6,866 nt of DNA, from contig JADHWW010000201.1 of NCBI GenBank assembly GCA_016783285.1, forward strand, positions 1 to 6,866, in the 5' to 3' direction. The notes beneath the pieces were generated by a model. The model saw nothing but the letters and a program-made list of their open reading frames with translations, did no database searches and was not told the origin of the DNA. This stretch comes from Anaerolineae bacterium (lineage in GTDB: Bacteria; Chloroflexota; Anaerolineae; B4-G1). Each line of letters begins with the position of its first letter. Positions within the stretch are counted from its first letter, which is position 1. The translations under genes and the position numbers were made by a program. Below, in pieces: positions 1 through 4,555 of the stretch.

Positions 1-165
1 CGGCCTGAAAGTGGTGACGACGTTGTACTCCGGGGCCGTGCCCTTGAAGTGAATCCACCCCACGTTCTCCCCCCAGGCGTAGCCGTCGAAACTGCCGCTG
101 ACCGGGTCTATCGTCACCCCGCCCACAGGCTGCGCAAAAGGGCAAATCGAGTATCCAGCGGTCAC
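1..165 (-). CDS. Partial GWI-repeat surface-type protein, probably a remnant
   Basis: A minus-strand frame stays open for 55 codons from a GTG at 165-163 to the window edge. An in-frame TGA lies two codons upstream of the GTG. The translation contains GVTIDPVSGSFDGYAWGEN followed by VGWIHFKG and then YNVVTTF. This matches a repeat unit (VTID...GYAWGENVGWI.F) seen in large extracellular proteins of Chloroflexota, Planctomycetota and deltaproteobacteria, where units usually come in tandem. Only a decayed fragment of a preceding unit (FAQPVGG) is visible before the stop, so the N-terminal side looks truncated. No signal peptide or convincing ribosome binding site is present. It is divergent from the dehydrogenase gene. 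It could be the end of a pseudogene or a short real gene; the sequence beyond base 1 would decide. The function of the repeat is unknown. Confidence 0.5.
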   Translation of the reverse strand, partial: MTAGYSICPFAQPVGGVTIDPVSGSFDGYAWGENVGWIHFKGTAPEYNVVTTFRP

Positions 166-174
166 GTTTCACCC

Positions 175-203
175 TTGCCTTTTGCCTGAGAAAACGGTAT
201 AAT
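175..203 (+). promoter_or_regulatory. Sigma70-type promoter of the dehydrogenase operon
   Basis: TTGCCT at 175-180 (4 of 6 to the -35 consensus) and a perfect TATAAT at 198-203 are separated by 17 bp. Transcription would start near 210, only about 11 nt before the GTG start at 221, so the leader would hold little more than the ribosome binding site (GGAG at 211-214). Boxes are seen in the sequence; activity is inferred. Confidence 0.6.
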
Positions 204-220
204 GGTAGAAGGAGAACATC

Positions 221-1255
221 GTGCGCGTAGCAATGTACTACAACAACCAGGACGTGCGGCTGGAGGAGATGGAGAGACCGCAGATCGGGCCGGGCGAGTT
301 GCTGGTCAAAGTTATCGCCAGCGGCGTCTGCGGCAGCGACGTGATGGAGTGGTATCGCATCAAACGGGCCCCTCGGGTTCTGGGCCACGAGATCGCGGGA
401 GAGATTGTCGAGGTTGGGGAAGGTGTGGAGTGTTACAAAATCGGCGACCGGGTCTTTGTCTCTCACCACGTCCCCTGCAACACGTGCCGTTATTGCCTGC
501 ACGGCCACCACACCGTCTGCGAGACGCTGCACACCACCAATTACGATCCCGGCGGCTTTGCCGAATATCTGCGCGTGCCCCGCATCAACGTGGACCGGGG
601 CGTGTTCCCGCTACCCGACGAGGTATCGTTCGAGGACGGGGTGTTCATCGAGCCGTTGGCCTGCGTCGTGCGCGGGCAGAGGCTGGCGCGCTTGCAGCCG
701 GGCCAGACTGTCCTCGTCCTCGGCAGCGGCATTTCCGGGCTGCTCCACGTGGCCCTGGCCCGCGCCTCGGGTGCCGGGCGAATCGTGGCCACGGACGTCA
801 ACGAATATCGCCTGGATGCAGCGCTCCGCTTTGGGGCCGACGAGGTGATCCACGCCGAAGAGGACGTGCCGGCCCGCCTGCGCCGGGTCAACGAGGACCG
901 GCTGGCTGACCTGGTGATCGTCTGCACCGGAGCCTTCCCCGCTTTCATCCAGGCGTTGCAATCTGTGGATCGCGGGGGGACTGTGCTATTCTTCGCGCCG
1001 ACAGAGCCGGGCATTGATCTTCCTGTTCCCGTCAATGATTTCTGGCGCAACGGGATCACGCTGATGCCCTCTTATGGTGGCAGCCCGCTGGACATCACGG
1101 TGGCCATAGAACTGATCCGCGCCCGCAGAGTGGACGTGCACGAGATGATCACCCATCGCTTGAGCCTGGCGGAGACGGGTCTGGGCTTTCAACTGGTCGC
1201 CGAGGCCGGGGAATCCATCAAAGTAGTCATTGAGCCGCACACCAATGAAAAATGA
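221..1255 (+). CDS. Zinc-dependent medium-chain polyol/alcohol dehydrogenase
   Basis: A 344-residue member of the zinc-dependent medium-chain dehydrogenase family (sorbitol/threonine dehydrogenase-like), a cytoplasmic enzyme expected to oxidise a sugar alcohol or secondary alcohol with NAD. Likely catalytic zinc ligands are C37 (in GVCGSD), H56 and E57 (in GHEIAGEIVEVG), and E144 in the EPLA motif. The structural zinc lobe is C86, C89, C92 and C100. The Rossmann motif GSGISG lies at 168-173, and D192 at the end of the next strand favours NAD over NADP. Length is normal for the family (340-350). The GTG start is chosen because GGAG lies 6 nt upstream and the N-terminal MRVAMYY is typical. It is the first gene of the operon, with 3 bp between its stop and the next ATG. 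The partner aldolase suggests sugar or polyol breakdown, but the substrate cannot be assigned. Confidence 0.93.
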   Translation: MRVAMYYNNQDVRLEEMERPQIGPGELLVKVIASGVCGSDVMEWYRIKRAPRVLGHEIAGEIVEVGEGVECYKIGDRVFVSHHVPCNTCRYCLHGHHTVCETLHTTNYDPGGFAEYLRVPRINVDRGVFPLPDEVSFEDGVFIEPLACVVRGQRLARLQPGQTVLVLGSGISGLLHVALARASGAGRIVATDVNEYRLDAALRFGADEVIHAEEDVPARLRRVNEDRLADLVIVCTGAFPAFIQALQSVDRGGTVLFFAPTEPGIDLPVPVNDFWRNGITLMPSYGGSPLDITVAIELIRARRVDVHEMITHRLSLAETGLGFQLVAEAGESIKVVIEPHTNEK

Positions 1256-1268
1256 CCAATGAAAAATG
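1241..1268 (+). repeat. 14-bp perfect tandem duplication at a gene junction
   Basis: The unit accaatgaaaaatg occurs twice head to tail (1241-1254 and 1255-1268), followed by a partial third copy (acca, 1269-1272). The first copy encodes the end of the dehydrogenase (TNEK) and its TGA stop. The second copy supplies the ATG (1259) of the next gene. Because 14 is not a multiple of three, the copies are read in different frames. Confidence 0.9.
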
Positions 1269-1471
1269 ACCAAAATATTCCCCACGAATGGATGGCAGAG
1301 TTCGAGGCTGCCGCGCGCCGCTCGTTAGAGGTCCGGCTGCGTTATGCTTTCATTCACACCTACAAGCCGGTGCTGGATGATGCGCCCTATCGTGCTTTTG
1401 ACACAATGGAAGATTACCGGCGTTGGTGCGAGGAAAAGTTACCCGACTGGTTAGGCTATGGCTGCGTTTGA
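1259..1471 (+). CDS. Small conserved-looking protein paired with nucleotidyltransferase
   Basis: A 70-residue, charged, probably helical protein with no signal peptide or membrane segment. The N-terminal half (EWMAEFEAAARRSLEVRLR, 10-28) looks like an amphipathic helix. The C-terminal half carries an aromatic block, YRAFDTMEDYRRW at 44-56 and LPDWLGYG at 61-68. From memory, similar short proteins occur directly upstream of small nucleotidyltransferases in Chloroflexota; I cannot name a family. It starts 3 bp after the dehydrogenase stop with no clear ribosome binding site, so translation is probably coupled. Its last 14 bases overlap the nucleotidyltransferase start (1458), the arrangement of a two-gene module such as a toxin-antitoxin pair. 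A role as antitoxin or accessory subunit is inference only. Confidence 0.75.
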   Translation: MKNDQNIPHEWMAEFEAAARRSLEVRLRYAFIHTYKPVLDDAPYRAFDTMEDYRRWCEEKLPDWLGYGCV

Positions 1472-1928
1472 GTATCGCCAGGCACAAGAGGTCCGCGATG
1501 CACTCGCCCTGTACGATGTCCGGTACTTGTTCATTGGCAAGGCGGGGGCAATCTTGCTGGGCTTCCCGGACACCACACAGGACGTGGATCTATTCGTAGA
1601 CCGCTCGCCGGACAATGGCCGCGCTCTCGCGGCTGCTCTGCGCGAACTGGGGTTCGCCTTGACCGACGATCAGGCACGCGATATTGAGCGTGGCAAGGAT
1701 TTCGTGCAACTCAGGAATGGCCCGTTTGACCTCGATCTAGTGTTTGCACCTGACGGCATCGAACGATTTGAAGACGCCTGGCAGCGGCACGTTAAAGTAG
1801 AGGGATTTCCCGTTTGCCACCTGGACGACATCATCGCCAGTAAGGCCGCAACCGGGCGGGTTAAGGACCGCGAATCGCTGCCGCGTTTGCGTTCTTTCCG
1901 CACGTACTGGATACAAAAGCGATCCTGA
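1458..1928 (+). CDS. Small nucleotidyltransferase-fold protein (AbiEii/MNT-like)
   Basis: A 156-residue protein with the layout of the polymerase-beta-like nucleotidyltransferase superfamily: FIGKAGAILLG at 25-35, the metal-binding acidic pair in TQDVDLFV (D42, D44), and a third acidic strand FDLDLVF at 90-96 (D91/D93). A conserved-looking tail includes HLDDIIASKAATGRVKDRE (121-139), as in proteins of the AbiEii and DUF6036 type. Lysine 28 stands where most active members have glycine or serine after the first glycine, which may alter or abolish nucleotide transfer. The start overlaps the previous gene by 14 bp, and its stop lies 3 bp before the aldolase ATG, so it is cotranscribed with sugar genes. 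Possible roles are a toxin that modifies RNA or protein, or a housekeeping modifier; neither is shown here. Confidence 0.82.
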   Translation: MAAFEYRQAQEVRDALALYDVRYLFIGKAGAILLGFPDTTQDVDLFVDRSPDNGRALAAALRELGFALTDDQARDIERGKDFVQLRNGPFDLDLVFAPDGIERFEDAWQRHVKVEGFPVCHLDDIIASKAATGRVKDRESLPRLRSFRTYWIQKRS

Positions 1929-1931
1929 AAG

Positions 1932-2633
1932 ATGACCGATAAACACGACGTTCTGCGACGATTGGTACGCTTGTCCCGCGACCTCGGCCAGCCCGAGAAG
2001 GACTATGTCATCCTGAGCGAGGGCAACACCTCGGCCCGCATAGACGACGTGACCTTCTGGGTCAAAGCCAGTGGCGTCGAAATGCACCAGATTGGTGCTG
2101 ACGGCTTCGTGGAGATGGCCTTCGATGGGGTGCTGGCTACGCTGGATAGCAGCGATCCCTCGGATGAACGGGTCAAGCAAGGATTGGCGGCGGCCAGGGT
2201 AGCCTCTTCTGTCCAGGCCTGGCCCTCTATGGAGACACCGCTCCACGCTCTGGCGCTCACGCTGGGCGGGGCCCGGTACGCGGCCCACACTCACCCCACG
2301 CCGGTCAAGGCTATCCTGTGCTCGCAGGGAGCGGAGGCGGCTTTCGCCGGCCACATCTTTCCGGCCGAGGCGGTCGTCTGCGGCGAGCCGCTCTTCGTGC
2401 CCTACGCGGGGCCGGGGTGGCCACTGGCGTGGGCGGTGCGCGAGGGGTTGCTGACCTACAACGACCGGTACGGGCAGCCGCCGCGAGTCATCCTGCTGCA
2501 AAACCACGGCCTGGTGGCGCTGGGACCTACGCCCGAAGCGGTCATCGCTATCACCGCGATGATAGTCAGAGCGGCGCGCACATTGCTGGGCACTTTTGCT
2601 CTGGGCGGGCCGCGTTTCATTGACGTATCGTAG
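1932..2633 (+). CDS. Class II aldolase/adducin family protein
   Basis: A 233-residue zinc-dependent aldolase-fold protein, likely cytoplasmic. The family includes fuculose-, rhamnulose- and ribulose-phosphate aldolases and epimerases and tetronate-phosphate decarboxylases. Visible motifs are EGNTSAR (30-36) and KASG (45-48) for phosphate or substrate binding, E101 in the SMETPLH segment as the likely catalytic acid/base, zinc ligands H119 and H121 (HTHPTP), and H192 in QNHGLVALG. All active-site elements are present, so it should be active. Length is slightly above the 210-220 of fuculose aldolases and below that of RhaD. It starts 3 bp after the nucleotidyltransferase stop with only a weak ribosome binding site. 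With the upstream dehydrogenase and downstream transaldolase it probably cleaves a ketose phosphate; the specific substrate is not deducible. Confidence 0.88.
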   Translation: MTDKHDVLRRLVRLSRDLGQPEKDYVILSEGNTSARIDDVTFWVKASGVEMHQIGADGFVEMAFDGVLATLDSSDPSDERVKQGLAAARVASSVQAWPSMETPLHALALTLGGARYAAHTHPTPVKAILCSQGAEAAFAGHIFPAEAVVCGEPLFVPYAGPGWPLAWAVREGLLTYNDRYGQPPRVILLQNHGLVALGPTPEAVIAITAMIVRAARTLLGTFALGGPRFIDVS

Positions 2634-2640
2634 GGCAAAT

Positions 2641-2654
2641 TGGCAATTGCCCCA
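2641..2654. repeat. Left 14-bp flanking direct repeat of the MITE-like element
   Basis: TGGCAATTGCCCCA is repeated exactly at 2860-2873 on the other side of the inserted element. It contains the palindrome GGCAATTGCC. It is most simply a target-site duplication, although the palindrome means it could also be read as part of longer imperfect terminal inverted repeats. Confidence 0.75.
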
Positions 2655-2859
2655 ATGTCATCAAGTTAAGCGCCGTCGGTTGAGTAGCGCAGCGTATGTT
2701 TCCCTTCGACAGGCTCAGGACAAGCGACAGGCTCAACACGAGTCGAAACCACGGCGCGGCCCAGGCAATATGAAACTCGTTGCAAGAGCCGCTCGCTTGG
2801 TCTCGATACGGCCCTTCGGGCCTACTCGACCGGCGCTCGCTCCCTTAACTTAATGACAT
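2655..2859. mobile_element. 205-bp MITE-like non-coding element
   Basis: The element begins ATGTCATCAAGTTAAG (2655-2670) and ends with the inverted copy CTTAACTTAATGACAT (2844-2859): 16-bp terminal inverted repeats with one mismatch. Imperfect symmetry continues inward (GGTTGAGTAG at 2678-2687 against CTACTCGACC at 2822-2831). Inside are two direct copies of CGACAGGCTCA (2707-2717, 2725-2735) and the hairpin GGCCC-TTC-GGGCC (2810-2822). The TCGACAGGCTCAGGACAAG and TCTCGATACGGCC wording resembles REP-type repeats common in high-GC bacterial genomes. It has no transposase and no credible ORF, so it would depend on a transposase elsewhere. It lies between the aldolase and transaldolase genes. 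The mobilising family is unknown; a 14-bp duplication is long for most insertion sequences. Confidence 0.75.
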
Positions 2860-2873
2860 TGGCAATTGCCCCA
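2860..2873. repeat. Right 14-bp flanking direct repeat of the MITE-like element
   Basis: Exact copy of 2641-2654 (TGGCAATTGCCCCA). It ends 22 bp before the transaldolase start codon and just upstream of its ribosome binding site, so the insertion spared the translation signal but pushed the gene away from the operon. Confidence 0.75.
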
Positions 2874-2895
2874 CATTCTAAATGGAGATGAAGCA

Positions 2896-3552
2896 ATGGC
2901 ACAACTTTTTCTGGATACTGCGAGCATAGACGAGATCCGTGAAGCAGCCAGTTGGGGCGTGCTCGACGGTGTGACGACCAATCCCACGCTGATGAAACGC
3001 GCCGGCACCGCCGACCTCGAGGCCAACACGCTCGAGATCGTGGAAATCGTGCAAGGGCCGGTCAGCGCCGAGGTGCTGAGCACCGCCGCTGCCGGGATGA
3101 TCGAGGAGGCGCGGGAGATACTCGCCTGGTCGGAGCACGTCTTTGTCAAGATTCCCACCACCGTCGAGGGGCTGAAGGCGATGCGGGAGATTTCCTCGTG
3201 GCTCAACGGGCGCATCAACGCCACGCTAATCTTTTCCCCGGCGCAGGCCTACCTGGTGGCCAAGGCCGGGGCCACCTACGCCTCCATCTTTGTGGGACGG
3301 ATGGACGACGCGGGGCTGGACGGGATGGAGGTGGTGCGCCAGACGCGGGCCATCTTTGACAATTACGGCTTTGACTGCCAGGTGCTGGCGGCCAGCATCC
3401 GCCACACCGCGCACGTGGTGGACGCGCTCCTGGCCGGGGCCGACATCATCACGCTGCCCTTTGGCGTGCTACAAAAGATGATCCGCAGCCCCTTTACCGA
3501 CGTGGGGTTGGAGCGGTTTCTGGCAGATTGGGCGGAGGTGGCGGGCGGATAG
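2896..3552 (+). CDS. tal: Transaldolase, small TalC/FSA-like type
   Basis: A 218-residue TIM-barrel class I aldolase of the TalC/MipB/FSA subfamily, cytoplasmic. As a transaldolase it would move dihydroxyacetone units between sugar phosphates in the pentose phosphate pathway. Key residues by alignment with E. coli FSA are D7, the GVTTNP motif (25-30) with N29, Schiff-base K85 in VFVKIP, and T110. Three discriminating positions read as transaldolase rather than fructose-6-phosphate aldolase: E59 (FSA Q59), S130 (FSA A129) and F132 (FSA Y131). The ATG at 2896 is preferred over an upstream TTG at 2866 because GGAG lies 8 nt before it, the protein then begins MAQLFLDTAS as in homologues, and the TTG lies inside the flanking repeat. 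No promoter is obvious upstream. The MITE-like element separates it from the aldolase gene, and it converges on mazF with 7 bp between stops. Confidence 0.92.
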   Translation: MAQLFLDTASIDEIREAASWGVLDGVTTNPTLMKRAGTADLEANTLEIVEIVQGPVSAEVLSTAAAGMIEEAREILAWSEHVFVKIPTTVEGLKAMREISSWLNGRINATLIFSPAQAYLVAKAGATYASIFVGRMDDAGLDGMEVVRQTRAIFDNYGFDCQVLAASIRHTAHVVDALLAGADIITLPFGVLQKMIRSPFTDVGLERFLADWAEVAGG

Positions 3553-3559
3553 CGAGGCC

Positions 3560-3913
3560 TCAGATTGACACCAGACCCAGACTGATCTTCAATGCCTCGT
3601 CTACACGGGCTATGCTCTTCTCGGAGAGATGCCCCCAGCAGCGGTCCAGCCGTGACTTATCCACCGTGCGGATTTGGTTGAGCAGCACAATCGAGTCCCT
3701 GACCAATCCCCCCTCAGATGCTTTGATCTCGACATTGACGTCATATCGCGCTCGCTCGCCGGAAGTGATAGCGGCGACGATAATGGTAGGGCTGTACCGG
3801 TTGCCAATGTCGTTCTGGATGATGAGCGCGGGGCGAACTTTGCCCTGCTCGTGGCCTCGCACCGGCTCAAAGTCCACCGTAAAGATATCGCCGCGCCGGT
3901 ACTGTTTAGCCAT
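3560..3913 (-). CDS. mazF: MazF/PemK-family mRNA interferase toxin
   Basis: A 117-residue protein close in length and sequence to Bacillus MazF (EndoA/NdoA), a sequence-specific endoribonuclease that cleaves mRNA in the cytoplasm. It shows RRGDIFTVDFEPV (6-18), the catalytic R27 in KVRPALIIQND, the GNRYSPT block (37-43), T50 in AAITS (the second catalytic residue of the family), and DSIVLLNQIRTVDK near the middle of the C-terminal half. All active-site positions are intact, so the toxin should be functional. Its ATG overlaps the antitoxin stop by 8 bp (ATGGCTAA), coupling its translation to the antitoxin. It is the second gene of the pair and converges with the transaldolase gene. Confidence 0.95.
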   Translation of the reverse strand: MAKQYRRGDIFTVDFEPVRGHEQGKVRPALIIQNDIGNRYSPTIIVAAITSGERARYDVNVEIKASEGGLVRDSIVLLNQIRTVDKSRLDRCWGHLSEKSIARVDEALKISLGLVSI

Positions 3914-4187
3914 CGCCTACCCCCTCGACCTCGTAGGGAGCAACGTAGCGTATCCAGGCCTCCTCCTCCAGAGGTCGCCATTCCTTGGCCATCTCCCGGT
4001 CCGACGCCGCATCGGCCAGGTAGCCAACCTTGAGCCGCTCACGCAGGGCCTGGCGGCGACGGGCGGCGACGAAATACTCAATCGCTTCACTGACAAAGCG
4101 ACTGATTCCCCGCTGCGGGGCTATCTCGCGCACCGTATTCATCAAACTCTTGGGCAAAGTTAGCGTGACTTTTTCTGTGACAGCCAT
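3906..4187 (-). CDS. mazE: MazE-like ribbon-helix-helix antitoxin
   Basis: A 93-residue antitoxin. The N-terminal EKVTLTLPKSL (5-15) is the beta strand of a ribbon-helix-helix DNA-binding fold, followed by two helices (TVREIAPQRGISRFVSEAI). The acidic C-terminal part (about 60-93: REMAKEWRPLEEEAW and so on) fits the flexible MazF-neutralising tail. Two adjacent ATG codons (4190 and 4187) are possible. The second is chosen because AGGAGG at 4198-4193 lies 5 nt upstream of it and only 2 nt from the first. It probably represses its own promoter through the tandem repeat next to the -10 box. The region resembles Bacillus EndoAI more than E. coli MazE, which has a different fold. Confidence 0.88.
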   Translation of the reverse strand: MAVTEKVTLTLPKSLMNTVREIAPQRGISRFVSEAIEYFVAARRRQALRERLKVGYLADAASDREMAKEWRPLEEEAWIRYVAPYEVEGVGDG

Positions 4188-4200
4188 CATTACCTCCTAA

Positions 4201-4222
4201 CAGACTGTGTTTCAGGCTGTGT
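4201..4222. promoter_or_regulatory. Probable MazE operator: tandem 10-bp repeats
   Basis: CAGACTGTGT (4201-4210) and CAGGCTGTGT (4213-4222) differ at one base and repeat with a 12-bp period, just over one helical turn. Tandem sites with this spacing are typical for ribbon-helix-helix dimers. They lie directly downstream of the mazEF -10 box, over the expected transcription start, where bound antitoxin would block transcription. Function is inferred. Confidence 0.6.
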
Positions 4223-4223
4223 T

Positions 4224-4252
4224 ATTATACAGCGAAAAGGATGGTCAGACAA
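4224..4252 (-). promoter_or_regulatory. Sigma70-type promoter of mazEF
   Basis: On the minus strand, TTGTCT (4252-4247, 4 of 6) and a perfect TATAAT (4229-4224) are separated by 17 bp. Transcription would start around 4217, about 30 nt before the mazE ATG, within the tandem repeat. Confidence 0.65.
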
Positions 4253-4277
4253 ACGCTGGCATTGTCCCAACGCCAGA

Positions 4278-4304
4278 CCCCCGGCTCTGCGGAGAAGCCG
4301 GGGG
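4278..4304. other. Stable GC-rich hairpin without U-tract
   Basis: CCCCCGGCT (4278-4286) and AGCCGGGGG (4296-4304) form a perfect 9-bp stem with a 9-nt loop. No T-run follows on either strand, so a classical intrinsic terminator is not supported. It lies upstream of the mazEF promoter and may insulate it from readthrough. Confidence 0.6.
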
Positions 4305-4315
4305 CCTGGGTGGAT

Positions 4316-4342
4316 GAGGCAGGCCTTGCAAGAGCCTGCCTC
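4316..4342 (-). terminator. Hairpin 22 bp after the relic gene stop, possible terminator
   Basis: GAGGCAGGC (4316-4324) and GCCTGCCTC (4334-4342) form a perfect 9-bp stem with a 9-nt loop that contains the palindrome CTTGCAAG. On the minus strand it begins about 22 nt after the stop codon of the gene relic, the usual place for a terminator, but no U-tract follows. It has the same 9-bp stem and 9-nt loop geometry as the hairpin at 4278-4304. Confidence 0.45.
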
Positions 4343-4363
4343 GTTGCATCAAGTGTCACACCG

Positions 4364-4465
4364 CTATTGCTTCATGTGCCAGGCCGTGTTGACGAAGAGT
4401 TGCTTTCCGGTCTCGGTCATGGCCGAGGGGGCATAGTCGAAGCCCCAGAACAGATAAGGGCTGAT
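4364..4465 (-). pseudogene. C-terminal relic of a lost protein-coding gene
   Basis: Read on the minus strand, this stretch encodes ISPYLFWGFDYAPSAMTETG and then KQLFVNTAWHMKQ before a TAG at 4366-4364. The aromatic FWGFDYAPSAMTETGKQLF wording looks like real protein and resembles the C-terminal ends of secreted or ThuA-like proteins (WGF...MTE.G..LF.N), a resemblance from memory. Farther upstream the same frame turns into unrelated sequence and enters the promoter of the next plus-strand gene, so the rest of the gene is missing. No start codon or ribosome binding site serves it. A deletion or rearrangement joined here is the likely cause. Confidence 0.55.
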
Positions 4466-4495
4466 GTCACAAAAAGCAGCATGGCAACTGGCGAC

Positions 4496-4524
4496 TTTAC
4501 TATTAACCACAAAGCGGGTATAAT
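4496..4524 (+). promoter_or_regulatory. Sigma70-type promoter of the DUF4926/HicB-like gene
   Basis: TTTACT at 4496-4501 (4 of 6) and a perfect TATAAT at 4519-4524 are separated by 17 bp. The start codon at 4556 is 31 nt downstream of the -10 box, leaving room for the GGAG at 4542-4545. Confidence 0.6.
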
Positions 4525-4555
4525 TTGACCACGACTCTCCTGGAGACTAATTTTG

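Noticed and set aside
202..909. 235-residue plus-strand ORF
   Set aside because: Low-complexity Arg/Gly/Pro-rich shadow in another frame of the dehydrogenase gene, which has complete zinc and Rossmann motifs.
1737..2507. 256-residue minus-strand ORF
   Set aside because: Antisense to the nucleotidyltransferase and aldolase genes, no family motifs, no ribosome binding site; a product of GC-rich codon use.
2596..2853. 85-residue ORF running through the MITE-like element
   Set aside because: The SLRQAQDKRQAQ wording is the usual chance translation of the CGACAGGCTCAGGACAAG repeat, and the start lies inside the aldolase gene.
2866..2895. Longer TTG start for the transaldolase
   Set aside because: It lies inside the flanking direct repeat and has no ribosome binding site; the ATG at 2896 has GGAG at proper spacing and matches the family N-terminus.
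4278..4342. The paired hairpins as a CRISPR-like or attachment-site repeat
   Set aside because: The two stems have unrelated sequences and occur once each, so there is no repeat-spacer pattern and no integrase nearby.
4241..4528. 95-residue plus-strand ORF in the gene-poor region
   Set aside because: It runs through both hairpins and antisense to the gene relic, begins over the mazEF promoter, and shows no protein-like composition.
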